Below, piece after piece: positions 26,270-35,230 of a stretch of DNA of 64,000 nucleotides. The notes under the pieces were generated by a model. It saw only the letters and a list, made by a program, of their open reading frames with translations. It made no database searches and was not told where the DNA came from. The stretch covers positions 25,863-89,862 of the forward strand of contig JBGPOS010000003.1 of the NCBI GenBank assembly GCA_041488155.1. Direction: 5' to 3'. Made by a program: the position numbers and the translations under genes. Source of the stretch: JBGPOS01 sp041488155 (GTDB lineage Bacteria; Chloroflexota; Dehalococcoidia; Tepidiformales; Tepidiformaceae). Within the stretch, counting starts at the first letter, position 1. Each line of letters begins with the position of its first letter.

Positions 26270-29200
26270 TCAATTCCTCCGCACAGCCAGTATCACCTTC
26301 GTTCCCTCCAGATCCTGCTCCGCCCGATGGGCTTCGGCCGGCGGATCTGCTGCCACGAGGGCCGTGCTCAACGTTTCGCCTTTGATGTAGGGCGCCAGTG
26401 ACTCCATGACGCGCACGATCGCGCCGTCGCCCCGGTACCAGGTGGTGATGCGGTCGGCGAGGTCGAATCCGGCCTCGCGGCGCATCTCCTGGATCCGGCG
26501 CACGAGTTCGCGGGCGAGGCCCTCGTCAGCGAGCTCGGGTGTGATGGTGGTGGTGACGGCCACCGTGTAGCCAGACTCCGAGGCGGCGGCGTAGCCAGGC
26601 CGGTCCTCGGCCTGGAGCAGGATGTCTTCGGGCTCGAGTTCGTGGCCTGCAGCCGCGACCGTGCGCCCGCGGCGAACGGACTCCGCGACCTCGGCCGGCG
26701 GCAGCATCGCCAGCGCGTCCCGAATGGCTGGTACCTCCACCCCGTACTTACGGCCAAGCACAGGCAGGTTGGGCTTCACGGTGTAGCGGACGACTGCCGT
26801 CTCGTCTTCGATGAGCGTCAGGCCTTTCGCGTTGAGCTCTTCGAGGACCAGGTTCTCGTTTCGCCGCAGGGCGACCGCCTCTTCGGCGGCGCGTGGCCGG
26901 ACAAGGATCTCGGCGACCGGCTGGCGAACCTTTATCTGGGCCTTCGCCCGCGCCGCCCGCCCGAGTGAGCAGACACGCTTCACAAGTTGGGTCTCTTCGT
27001 TGAGCCTTTCATCGATCTGTGAGCGGTTGGCGGCCGGCCAGGCGGCCAGGTGGACGCTCAGCGGGGCGTCCGCGTCGAGCGATCGCACGAGGTTCTGCCA
27101 CAGCTCCTCCGCGATGAACGGGGTGAAGGGCGCGAGCAGCTTCGATAGCGTCACGAGGGCCGTGTACAGGGTGTGGTACGCGCTCTGCTTGTCCTCGTCG
27201 GACTCGCTGACGCCCCGCCAGAAGCGCCGGCGCGAGCGGCGGACGTACCAGTTCGAAAGGTCGTCGACGAAGGCGTCGATGGCGCGAGCGGCGTCGGTCG
27301 GATCGTAGGCGTCGAGCTCGGCGGTGACCTTTTCGATAAGGACGTTGAGTTCGGAGAGGAGCCAACTGTCGATCTCGGGGGCCTGCCCGGCAGGCGCCCG
27401 CCGGGGGTCGACCGCATCGATGTTCGCGTAGCTGACGAAGAAGCTGTAGCTGTTCCAGAGCGTCAGGAGGAAGCGACGAAGGCCCTCTTCGACGAGCGAC
27501 GGGCTAAATCGACGTGAGGAACCGGCGGGGCTGGCCGTGAACATGTACCAGCGGGTGGCGTCCGCGCCGTGCTTCTCGATGACATCCCAGGGCTCGGCCG
27601 CGTTGCCGCGGCTCTTCGACATCTTGTTGCCCTTTTCGTCCTGGATGTGCCCGAGGACGATGACGTTGCGGAAGCTGATCCCGTCGGGGACCGCCTCGCA
27701 GGCCTTGAGAAGCGTGGCCTCGGCGTGAAGGGTGTAGAACCAGCCGCGCGTCTGGTCGATGGCCTCGCAGATGTAGTCGGCGGGGTAGTGGCGGAGGAAC
27801 TCGTCTTCGTTCTCAAACGGGTAATGCCACTGGGCGTAGGGCATCGCCCCGCTGTCGTACCAGGCGTCGGCGACTTCGGGTACGCGCCGCATGACCCCCT
27901 GGCACTTCTCGCAGCGGAGGGTGACGGCGTCGATGTAGGGCCGGTGGAGGTCGTCGAGGGCGGCAGCCCGCTCCGGTTCTATCGCGCGCTCGGCTAACTC
28001 GCGCCTGGAGCCGATGCAGGCGCTCTCGGGGCAGGACTCGCACTTCCAGAAGGGCAGGGGAGTGCCCCAGTAGCGCTCGCGGCTGACCGCCCAGTCAATG
28101 TTGTTTTCGAGCCAGTTGCCGAAGCGGCCGTGCTGGATGTGGTCGGGGTACCAGTGGATGCGTTCGTTCCCTTCGAGCAGCGCTTCGCGCCAGCGCGTCG
28201 TGCGGATGTACCAGCTCGGCTTGGCGTAATAGAGCAGCGGCGTGTGGCACCGCCAGCAGAAGGGGTAAGTGTGCTTGATGGAGCCCGACTTGAGCATGAG
28301 GCCGCGCGCTTCGAGGTCGCGGATGACCTCGCCGTCGGCCTGCTTGGCGAACTGGCCTGCACCCGGCAGGCCGCTGGCCATGGTGCCGCGCAGGTCGATC
28401 GGCTGGGCGAACAGGAGCTGGAAGACCTTGCCCTGCTCGAAATCCTCGCCGCCGAAGGCCGGGGCCGTGTGGACGATGCCCGTGCCGTCGTCGAGAGAGA
28501 CGTACGCGGCGGGGATCACACGGCGGAGTCCGTCCGTGGAAGCCGGGTCTGCGACAGGGCGCAGGTGGCCCTGCTGGTCGAATCGCAGGACATCGTGGCC
28601 GAGGAGCTCCGGGCGGTAGAGCGGCTCGTACTGGAGGCCGACGAGGGTTTGACCCAGCACGGTGGCGACGTGCGAGGCCTGGCCGAGGACTTGCTCCGCG
28701 AGCGCCGTGGCGACGACGCAGTATTCGCCGTCGTGCTCGTAGACCCCGTAGTCCGCATCGGGGTTCACGGCCAGGGCCACGTTCCCGGGAAGGGTCCAGG
28801 GGGTCGTCGTCCAGGCAATGAGGCTGACCGGCTCGCCCGCCACGAGCGCAACCCCCGGTACTCCTCCCACGCGGAACTTCACGTAGACGCTGGGGTCGGG
28901 CGTGTCGTCTTCGTAGCCCTGGGAGACCTCGTGATCGCTCAGGCTCGTGTCACAGCGCGGGCAGTGCGGGGTCACCCGGTAGTCCTGGTAGACGAGGCCA
29001 TGATCCCAGAGCTGCTTAAAGAGCCACCAGCAGCTTTCGATGTAGTCGTTGTCGCAGGTGACGTAGGGCTGGTCGTAGTCGGCCCAGAAGCCAATGCGGT
29101 CGCTGAGACGAGTCCACTCTTCGACGTAGCGGCTGACGCTTTCCCGGCACTTGTCGTTGAAAGCGGCGATCCCGTAGGCCTCGATTTCGAGCTTGGACTG

Positions 29201-29506
29201 GAAGCCGAGTTCCCGTTCGATCTCGAGCTCGACCGGTAGCCCGTGGGTGTCCCAGCCGCCTTTGCGGGGTACACGAAAGCCTTGCATGGTCTTGTAGCGA
29301 GGGATGAGGTCCTTGAAGACGCGGGCAAGGATGTGGTGGATCCCGGGGCGGGCGTTGGCGGTGGGTGGACCCTCATAAAAGATGAAGAGGTTGTCCGCGG
29401 GGCGTTCTTCGACGCTGCGGCGGAAGACCGCGTTGCGCTGCCAGAAGTCGAGGATGCCCTCTTCCAGCCGCGGGAAGCTCACCTTCGGATCGACCGGCTT
29501 GAACAT
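26270..29506 (-). CDS. ileS: Isoleucyl-tRNA synthetase
   Basis: A 1,078-residue class I synthetase. The HIGH signature is PPTANARPGIHHILAR (residues about 47-62) and KMSKSRGN lies at about residue 628. The editing domain lies between. The anticodon-binding and C-terminal parts resemble the eukaryote-like type 2 IleRS, known for mupirocin tolerance; length also fits that type. AGGAGGG lies 5 bases before the ATG. Expression is governed by the T-box at about 29605-29890. Confidence 0.95.
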   Translation of the reverse strand: MFKPVDPKVSFPRLEEGILDFWQRNAVFRRSVEERPADNLFIFYEGPPTANARPGIHHILARVFKDLIPRYKTMQGFRVPRKGGWDTHGLPVELEIERELGFQSKLEIEAYGIAAFNDKCRESVSRYVEEWTRLSDRIGFWADYDQPYVTCDNDYIESCWWLFKQLWDHGLVYQDYRVTPHCPRCDTSLSDHEVSQGYEDDTPDPSVYVKFRVGGVPGVALVAGEPVSLIAWTTTPWTLPGNVALAVNPDADYGVYEHDGEYCVVATALAEQVLGQASHVATVLGQTLVGLQYEPLYRPELLGHDVLRFDQQGHLRPVADPASTDGLRRVIPAAYVSLDDGTGIVHTAPAFGGEDFEQGKVFQLLFAQPIDLRGTMASGLPGAGQFAKQADGEVIRDLEARGLMLKSGSIKHTYPFCWRCHTPLLYYAKPSWYIRTTRWREALLEGNERIHWYPDHIQHGRFGNWLENNIDWAVSRERYWGTPLPFWKCESCPESACIGSRRELAERAIEPERAAALDDLHRPYIDAVTLRCEKCQGVMRRVPEVADAWYDSGAMPYAQWHYPFENEDEFLRHYPADYICEAIDQTRGWFYTLHAEATLLKACEAVPDGISFRNVIVLGHIQDEKGNKMSKSRGNAAEPWDVIEKHGADATRWYMFTASPAGSSRRFSPSLVEEGLRRFLLTLWNSYSFFVSYANIDAVDPRRAPAGQAPEIDSWLLSELNVLIEKVTAELDAYDPTDAARAIDAFVDDLSNWYVRRSRRRFWRGVSESDEDKQSAYHTLYTALVTLSKLLAPFTPFIAEELWQNLVRSLDADAPLSVHLAAWPAANRSQIDERLNEETQLVKRVCSLGRAARAKAQIKVRQPVAEILVRPRAAEEAVALRRNENLVLEELNAKGLTLIEDETAVVRYTVKPNLPVLGRKYGVEVPAIRDALAMLPPAEVAESVRRGRTVAAAGHELEPEDILLQAEDRPGYAAASESGYTVAVTTTITPELADEGLARELVRRIQEMRREAGFDLADRITTWYRGDGAIVRVMESLAPYIKGETLSTALVAADPPAEAHRAEQDLEGTKVILAVRRN

Positions 29507-29604
29507 TGCTGCCCTCCTGGGCCGAGATTATGTGAGGGGGATCTACAACCAGCAGTGACGCTGTGCCGTACCCTCATAGGAGATGGCTGCACGAATGGGA
29601 ACCG

Positions 29605-29890
29605 GCGCTCAAAAAGAAACGCCCGTCCCCGGACCAGGGACGAGCGTGCATGCCCGCGGTACCACCCTGCTTCCCGCCAGAGGCGGGCACTTATCGAGGC
29701 GCCAACACGCCCCTGCCCTCGCTAACGGTGGGCGTCGCACCCCAGGTGCGCACCTTCCGTCCGGGTCTACTTGCCGCTTCTGGCGGCGTTCGGCCGGAAG
29801 CTCAGGAGGGATCTTCGCGCCTGCTGCCCGCGCCCCCTCGCACCGGCCGGGGCTCGCTGGACAGGCTGGCCGACGCTACTCGTCTCCGTC
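29605..29890 (-). promoter_or_regulatory. T-box leader of ileS
   Basis: On the minus strand the conserved T-box sequence AGGGTGGTACCGCG occupies 29668-29655 and is followed by a transcription terminator (29645-29620). The upstream region is full of G/C helices, as expected for stem I and the antiterminator; an ATC (29812-29810) in an AAGATCCC context is a candidate specifier for isoleucine. T-boxes bind uncharged tRNA to allow read-through. Left and right limits are approximate. Confidence 0.85.
29611..29646 (-). terminator. T-box attenuator terminator
   Basis: Minus-strand CGCTCGTCCC pairs with GGGACGGGCG (10 bp, one G-U) and TTTCTTTTT follows. This is the terminator competing with the antiterminator. 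Confidence 0.9.
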
Positions 29891-29929
29891 ATCGCCTGTA
29901 TGCACCAGTACACCAGCGGGGCGGGCGAG

Positions 29930-30934
29930 ATGTCAATGATCCGCCTCGCCTTCCTGGTGACCGGGGTGCTCCTCATTGCGTCGGCCTGCGGCGGCGTCGA
30001 CGACAGCGAGAGCTCGGCGCCCACGCCAGTGCTGTCAGCGACACCCGGCGCTTCGCCCACGCCGTATACCCGGACCGAGCCCACGAAGCAGCCGACCGAA
30101 TTCCGGGTTGCGTTCATCAACCTGATGAGCCCCCTCACGCTCGATGCGAACGACCCGGTGGCCGACACCACTTTCGACGACCGGATGGGGATCATCATCG
30201 AGGAACTGCGGGCGTTTAGCCCGGACCTCGTGGCCTTCAACGAAGCATCCGTCACGAAGGCGCACGGGAGCGCCGCCGCGAGGCTGGCGCGCGATCTGAA
30301 GATGGAGCTGCAGTATGCCCGCGCGAACCCCTGGTTCCCGGGACAGAGCAAGGAGCAGAGCGACGAGATTGCCAAACAGATCGGCCTCGAAGAAGGCGAG
30401 CTCGTGCTGAGCAAGTGGCCGATCCTGCGGGCCGAGCGAAGGGGCCTCAATCCTCGCACTTCCGAGACGGGGGAGGGCCGGGCGGCGCTGCATCTCGTCA
30501 TAAAAGGCCCTCCGGCGCTGGGCGAGATGGACGTCTACGTCACGCATCTCACCGGCGGCGGGGACAAAGTCCGTGCAGCCCAGGCGGCCGACTTCGTGTC
30601 CTTCATCAAGCAGACGCACGCGACGGGCCCGCTCCTCGTGATGGGCGGGATGAGCGACCCTGTGGGGTCATTGACGTACGAGGTGTACGACGCGGCTGGC
30701 TTGAAGGACATTGGTGATGTGCTGGGTGTCGGGACGTGTTGCCGGGACAAGGTCATTGGCATCCAACCGCCTTTGAAAGACCGGACGGACTTCCTGCTCA
30801 CCGAGGGCTGGCCGGCGACTTCGGTTGCAGTGTTCGGCGACGTGCCGAAGAAGCGGGCCGACGGCACCATGCTCTACGGCAGTGACCACAACGGCCTGCT
30901 GGTTGTGTTCCCGATAACCTGGGCAGACCCGTAG
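29930..30934 (+). CDS. EEP-family lipoprotein (endonuclease/exonuclease/phosphatase-like)
   Basis: About 334 residues. A lipobox (LLIASAC) follows the hydrophobic N-terminus, then a Ser/Thr/Pro linker. The domain begins FRVAFINLMSPLTLDA, with DLVAFNEASVTKAHG, YVTHLTGGGD, GGMSDP and YGSDHNGLLVVF, an EEP fold in which some usual residues (GDxN, E) are altered. It sits outside the membrane. The frame is open to 29771, but ATG 29930 gives the lipoprotein signal and clears the divergent T-box. Confidence 0.82.
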   Translation: MSMIRLAFLVTGVLLIASACGGVDDSESSAPTPVLSATPGASPTPYTRTEPTKQPTEFRVAFINLMSPLTLDANDPVADTTFDDRMGIIIEELRAFSPDLVAFNEASVTKAHGSAAARLARDLKMELQYARANPWFPGQSKEQSDEIAKQIGLEEGELVLSKWPILRAERRGLNPRTSETGEGRAALHLVIKGPPALGEMDVYVTHLTGGGDKVRAAQAADFVSFIKQTHATGPLLVMGGMSDPVGSLTYEVYDAAGLKDIGDVLGVGTCCRDKVIGIQPPLKDRTDFLLTEGWPATSVAVFGDVPKKRADGTMLYGSDHNGLLVVFPITWADP

Positions 30935-30974
30935 CCGCGGACTCGCGCGTGGGGCGAGTAGAACATTCGTCCTG

Positions 30975-30980
30975 TATACT
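30975..30980 (+). promoter_or_regulatory. -10 box TATACT, leaderless start of ruvB
   Basis: TATACT, 6 bases, then ATG (30987). Confidence 0.55.
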
Positions 30981-30986
30981 CTGGTC

Positions 30987-32045
30987 ATGTCCCAGGCAGA
31001 TGAGCGATTGGTGGCGGCGACTGTCACCGCCGACGACGCGGAGGTCGAACGGTCGCTGCGCCCCCGCGCCCTCGACGACTTCCCGGGCCAGGAGCGCGTC
31101 AAGGAGAACCTCTCGATCGCCATCGAAGCGGCGCGAAAGCGCGGCGACGCGCTCGATCACCAGCTGCTCTACGGCCCGCCCGGGTTGGGCAAAACCACCC
31201 TCGCAACCATCCTCGCCAACGAGATGGGGGTCGCCATCCGCACGACGAGTGGGCCCGCGATCGAACGGCCCGGCGACCTCGCGGCCGTCCTCACCAACCT
31301 CAAGCAACACGACATTCTTTTCATCGACGAGATCCATCGCCTATCGCAGGCGGTCGAAGAGATCCTCTACCCGGCGATGGAGGACTTCGCCCTGGATATC
31401 ATTATCGGGAAGGGTCCGGGTGCGCGTTCCGTGCGGCTCGTGCTGCCGAAGTTCACCCTGATCGGCGCCACGACCCGCTACGCGATGGTCAGCCCACCCC
31501 TTCGCGACCGCTTCGGTTCGGTCTACCGGCTCGACTTCTACGACGCCCCCACCCTGGCAACGATCGTGAAGCGAGCGGCGAGCATCCTCGGGATAGGGCT
31601 GCCCGAAGATGCGGCGCAGGAGATAGCGCGGCGATCGCGAGGGACTCCGCGGATTGCCAACCGCCTGTTGCGGCGAGTCCGAGACTACGCGGAGGTACGC
31701 GACAATGGCACCCCGTCGCTCGGCGCGACCCGTGCGGCTCTCGCCCTGCTGGAGGTCGACGACCTCGGCCTCGACGAAACCGACCGCACGGTCCTGCGAT
31801 GCATCATCACGAAGTTCGGGGGCGGACCTGTCGGGTTGGACACGATCGCAGCTTCGATCAGCGAAGAGGCAGACACGATCATGGACGTCTACGAGCCGTT
31901 CCTGTTGCAGTGCGGCTTCATCCAGCGCACTTCGCGCGGCCGGATGGCAACGCCGGCGGCCTATCGCCATCTCGGCATCGCCGTGCCGAACGGCTTCGAC
32001 GCCCAGGCGAAACTCTGGTTCGAAGCCGCGGAGGAAGACGCTTGA
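30987..32045 (+). CDS. ruvB: Holliday junction branch-migration helicase RuvB
   Basis: A 352-residue AAA+ motor: Walker A GPPGLGKT (63-70), Walker B ILFIDEIH, sensor 1 IGATTR, arginine finger region PLRDRFG, and the C-terminal winged helix ending at YRHLGI. It drives branch migration with RuvA, which is not adjacent. Typical length. The stop overlaps the TTG start of ridA, so the two are co-translated. Confidence 0.96.
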   Translation: MSQADERLVAATVTADDAEVERSLRPRALDDFPGQERVKENLSIAIEAARKRGDALDHQLLYGPPGLGKTTLATILANEMGVAIRTTSGPAIERPGDLAAVLTNLKQHDILFIDEIHRLSQAVEEILYPAMEDFALDIIIGKGPGARSVRLVLPKFTLIGATTRYAMVSPPLRDRFGSVYRLDFYDAPTLATIVKRAASILGIGLPEDAAQEIARRSRGTPRIANRLLRRVRDYAEVRDNGTPSLGATRAALALLEVDDLGLDETDRTVLRCIITKFGGGPVGLDTIAASISEEADTIMDVYEPFLLQCGFIQRTSRGRMATPAAYRHLGIAVPNGFDAQAKLWFEAAEEDA

Positions 32046-32452
32046 GCCGCCAACTCATCTCGTCCGGCGGCAAGTGGGAGCCGATCGTCGGCTATTCGCG
32101 CGCCGTCCGGGTGGGGGATCTGGTGTTTGTCGCGGGCACCACGGCAGCCAACCCCGACGGGTCGGTTGCTGAGCCCGGCGACGCGTACGGTCAGGCACTT
32201 CGCTGCTTCGAGATAATCGCTACAGCGCTGGCTGAGGCCGGGGCAACCATGGCGGACGTGGTGCGCACGCGCATGTACGTCACCGACATTTCGCGCTGGC
32301 AAGAGTTCGGACGTGCCCACGCCGAGTTCTTCCGGGGCGTGCGACCGGCGGCAACGATGGTCGAAGTCAAAGCGCTCCTCGACCCGGCGATGCTGATCGA
32401 GGTGGAAGTAGAAGCGGTGATCGGCGATGCGAATCCCCGGGTACCAGCCTGA
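32042..32452 (+). CDS. ridA: RidA-family enamine/imine deaminase
   Basis: A 136-residue YjgF/YER057c/UK114 protein: SGGKWEPIVGYSRAVRVGDL, VFVAGTTA, ATMADVVRTRMYVTDI and the signature RPAATMVEV, with Glu in LIEVEVEAV. RidA proteins hydrolyse reactive 2-aminoacrylate-type enamines. TTG start at 32042 overlapping the ruvB stop, with GGAGG 7 bases before. Confidence 0.88.
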   Translation: MSRQLISSGGKWEPIVGYSRAVRVGDLVFVAGTTAANPDGSVAEPGDAYGQALRCFEIIATALAEAGATMADVVRTRMYVTDISRWQEFGRAHAEFFRGVRPAATMVEVKALLDPAMLIEVEVEAVIGDANPRVPA

Positions 32453-32567
32453 GACCCCTTGTGAGGGCGGCCCAGCGAGACGCTCGTCCCCGCAATCGGA
32501 ATCGCGAGGTGCGGCCAACCCGGCTGCGACCCGGTATAGTTGATGCTTCGAGGAGCGAATCGCTGAC

Positions 32568-32816
32568 ATGACGCTAGAACCCGAAATAGCCTACTTCGCG
32601 CAGAACCTCCAAGAGTGGCTCCGGCACTACCGAGGGCAGTTCGCGCTCGTCAAGGGAGCCCGATTGGCGGGGACCTTCACCACCTTCGCCGAAGCATACG
32701 AAGCTGGCGTCCGCGAGTTCGGACTCGAACCGTTCCTGGTGAAAGTTCTTACCGACGTCGAAGAGCAGGTCCAATACCCGGCACTTGCGGTCGGCGTGCT
32801 TAATGCCCGCCTATAA
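32568..32816 (+). CDS. Small conserved-type hypothetical protein
   Basis: An 82-residue protein: YFAQNLQEWLRHYRGQFALV and FTTFAEAYEAGVREFGLEPF. The pattern resembles short DUF5678-like proteins found before bacterial retropepsin genes. GAGGAG lies about 14 bases before the ATG, with a TATAGT box upstream. It overlaps the following protease gene by 14 bases, so the two are probably functionally linked. Confidence 0.7.
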   Translation: MTLEPEIAYFAQNLQEWLRHYRGQFALVKGARLAGTFTTFAEAYEAGVREFGLEPFLVKVLTDVEEQVQYPALAVGVLNARL

Positions 32817-33285
32817 CCACTTTCTTCGGGACCACAACGGCAACCAATCCCCAGAAGCCCTGGTGGCAGCCGGGGCATTCCTTCCCTTGGAGATTCACGT
32901 GCCGGCGGCGGTCGCTCAACTTCTGGCCGATCGGGGCCTGCCGATTCCGCCTCCGGTCGCGGGCGTGGGACTAATAGATACGGGCGCGACGCTGACCTGT
33001 GTGCATGAGTCCGTTCTCGCGGGGTTGGCCCTCAACCCGGTGAGCACGGTCACGTCGGGAACCGCCAACGGGCCGGTGACCCAAAGTATCTATCCAGCTC
33101 GATTGGTGTTTCCTACCGTCGGGTGGGCGGTCGACCTTGCCGGCGTAACGGGAGTCAATCTCGAGGGCCAATTCGTCATGACCACTCCGCCTCAGCCGAT
33201 CCTCTGCCTCGTAGGCCGGAATCTCCTGCGAGACTCGATTCTGATTTGGAACGGTCCCGGCGGATTCTGGACGATCACTAGATGA
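32803..33285 (+). CDS. Retropepsin-like aspartyl protease, copy 3
   Basis: A 160-residue protein with the catalytic GLIDTGATLTCVHESVLAGL and late CLVGRNLLRDSILIW, the second psi-loop. More distant from copies 1 and 2 than they are from each other. ATG 32803 lies inside the end of the 82-residue gene. Its target is unknown; the small partner might be a substrate or regulator. Confidence 0.82.
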   Translation: MPAYNHFLRDHNGNQSPEALVAAGAFLPLEIHVPAAVAQLLADRGLPIPPPVAGVGLIDTGATLTCVHESVLAGLALNPVSTVTSGTANGPVTQSIYPARLVFPTVGWAVDLAGVTGVNLEGQFVMTTPPQPILCLVGRNLLRDSILIWNGPGGFWTITR

Positions 33286-33379
33286 GCAGCGCAAGTTCGC
33301 GCTGCAGGGCGCGGTCGCCCGCGTAGCCTCCCGGATCCTTACAATCAGGGCTCGGCCCGGCTCGTGGCCGAGCGACTTT

Positions 33380-34636
33380 ATGCACAAGAAGACAACCTTC
33401 CCCAACGGCCTGAGGCTCATCACTGAAGAGCTCCCGCATACCTACTCGGCGACCGTAAGCATCTACGTCGGCGCCGGTAGCCGCTACGAGCGGGACGAAG
33501 AAGCCGGGCTCTCGCACTTCCTCGAACACATGCTGTTCAAAGGCTCGTCGCGGCGGCCGACGGCACGCGAGATCGCCGAGGCAATCGAATCGGTTGGAGG
33601 CATGCACAACGCAGCGACGGATCGCGAGGTGACGGTCTACTACGCGAAGGTCCCGCACTCGGCCGTCCTCGAGACCATCGACATCCTTGCCGACATGGTG
33701 CGCGAGCCGGTGATGGATGCGGACGAGCTCGAGAAGGAGCGCAACGTCATCCTCGAAGAATTGGCCGCAGTCGAAGATAGCCCGGCGGAGCTTGCTGGCA
33801 TCCTCATCGACGAGACACTCTGGCCGGACCAACCCCTCGGACGGAACGTCGGCGGGACGCCCGGGAGCGTGCGGGACCTCCCGCTCGCCGCGGTCAACCG
33901 CTATCTCAGGAGCCAGTATGTGCCGTCGAACCTGGTGGTTGTCGTAGCGGGCAACATCCGGCACGACGAAATCGTCCAGGCCACCTCGCGCTGGCTGGGA
34001 GACATGCGCGCGTCGACCGCGGCCCCCTGGTACCCGTTCGAGGCCCGTGAGGGCGCTCCCCGCGTCGCAGTGCGAGAGAAGGCCACCGAGCAGGCGAACA
34101 TCTGCCTCGCCTACCCCAGCGTTGCCCTCGATCACCCTGACCGCTTCGCGGTTGACCTGCTGAGCACGGTGCTGGGCGAGGGAATGTCGAGCCGCCTGTT
34201 CCTCGAGTTGCGCGAAGAGCGGGCGCTGGTCTACGACGTGCACAGCTACCCGAGCGAGTTCCGCGACACGGGCTCATTCACGATCTTCGCTGGCTGCGAC
34301 CCCGAACGCGTCCGGGTGACAGTCGAAGCCACGCTGGCCGAAACGGCCAAGCTCCTGAAGTCATTGCCGGCCGAAGAGCTGGCCAAGGGCAAGCAGATGG
34401 CGCGGGGCCGGATCCAGCTGCGCATGGAGGACACGCGTTCGGTCGCCGGTTGGCTCGGGTCGCAGGAACTCCTCCTTGGCTCGATCCTGACCGTGGACGA
34501 GGTGATCGCCCGGATCGACGCGGTCACCGGCGACGACGTACTGCGCGTCGGCGCGGAGCTGCTGCAGCCGGAAAAGGTGACGCTGGCGGCGGTCGGGCCG
34601 TTCGAGGACGACTCGGTGTTCAGCGGCCTGTTCTGA
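33380..34636 (+). CDS. M16-family zinc peptidase (processing peptidase-like)
   Basis: A 418-residue M16 peptidase: the inverted zinc motif HFLEH (46-50) with downstream Glu in ERNVILEELAAVEDSP, and the C-terminal half with EGMSSRLFLELREERALVY, typical of mitochondrial-processing-peptidase-like bacterial enzymes. It cleaves peptides inside a clam-shell fold. ATG overlaps nothing upstream; the next gene overlaps its stop (TGATG). Confidence 0.93.
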   Translation: MHKKTTFPNGLRLITEELPHTYSATVSIYVGAGSRYERDEEAGLSHFLEHMLFKGSSRRPTAREIAEAIESVGGMHNAATDREVTVYYAKVPHSAVLETIDILADMVREPVMDADELEKERNVILEELAAVEDSPAELAGILIDETLWPDQPLGRNVGGTPGSVRDLPLAAVNRYLRSQYVPSNLVVVVAGNIRHDEIVQATSRWLGDMRASTAAPWYPFEAREGAPRVAVREKATEQANICLAYPSVALDHPDRFAVDLLSTVLGEGMSSRLFLELREERALVYDVHSYPSEFRDTGSFTIFAGCDPERVRVTVEATLAETAKLLKSLPAEELAKGKQMARGRIQLRMEDTRSVAGWLGSQELLLGSILTVDEVIARIDAVTGDDVLRVGAELLQPEKVTLAAVGPFEDDSVFSGLF

Positions 34637-35115
34637 TGCCCCGGCAGGCCTTCTTCGGCCCGCCGCGAGACACGTTCGTGGCGGGCGGCGCGCACATCAC
34701 GGTCTACCTGGTGCCGGTGTTCGAAGGCCGCCTCGTCGTATTCGATGTGGACGAGGCGGCGGCGCGGGGGAGGTGGCTCCCCTGGGACGTGCTCCCTTTC
34801 GGCGGCAACCCCTACGAGTGCGCCTCGGCGCTGGCGGACGACTGGTGTGGCGTTTCGGTCGACGACCTCGCCCTGGTCGACGCGATGTCGTTCGCGGCCC
34901 CGGACGATGGCTGGGAGCTTGCGCTCGTCTTCCGGGCGCTACTGCTCGAACTTCCGCCGGGCGACGGCGTACGGTCGCCATACGTCTTCAAGCCCGGCGA
35001 ATACGATGCGATCGGCCCGTTCGACCCCATTGACCTCGAGCGCTGGGTCACCTCTGCGGCAAGCGACACGACCCCTCCCGGTGCAACCCCTGAGCGGCGG
35101 AATCTGCTCTTTTAG
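34636..35115 (+). CDS. Hypothetical protein, weakly Nudix-like
   Basis: A 159-residue protein starting at the ATG that shares one base with the M16 stop. It has ITVYLVPVFEGRLVVFDVDE, then GRWLPWDVLPFGGNPYECAS, where a Nudix hydrolase would have its first strand and GG, but no Nudix box is seen. Translational coupling suggests work with the M16 peptidase. Function unknown. Confidence 0.65.
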   Translation: MPRQAFFGPPRDTFVAGGAHITVYLVPVFEGRLVVFDVDEAAARGRWLPWDVLPFGGNPYECASALADDWCGVSVDDLALVDAMSFAAPDDGWELALVFRALLLELPPGDGVRSPYVFKPGEYDAIGPFDPIDLERWVTSAASDTTPPGATPERRNLLF

Positions 35116-35230
35116 CAACTGCCGTCATAGCCGGCGACCTGCTCTCCCAATCGACGAAGGTTCGTTGTAGGCTAGTCCTCCCTGACCGGCCGGCGGGCCG
35201 GAAACAACTACCCGGGGATGGAGAACTCAA

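Noticed and set aside
26642..29239. Several long plus-strand frames opposite ileS
   Set aside because: Antisense shadows of the synthetase with no motifs or ribosome sites.
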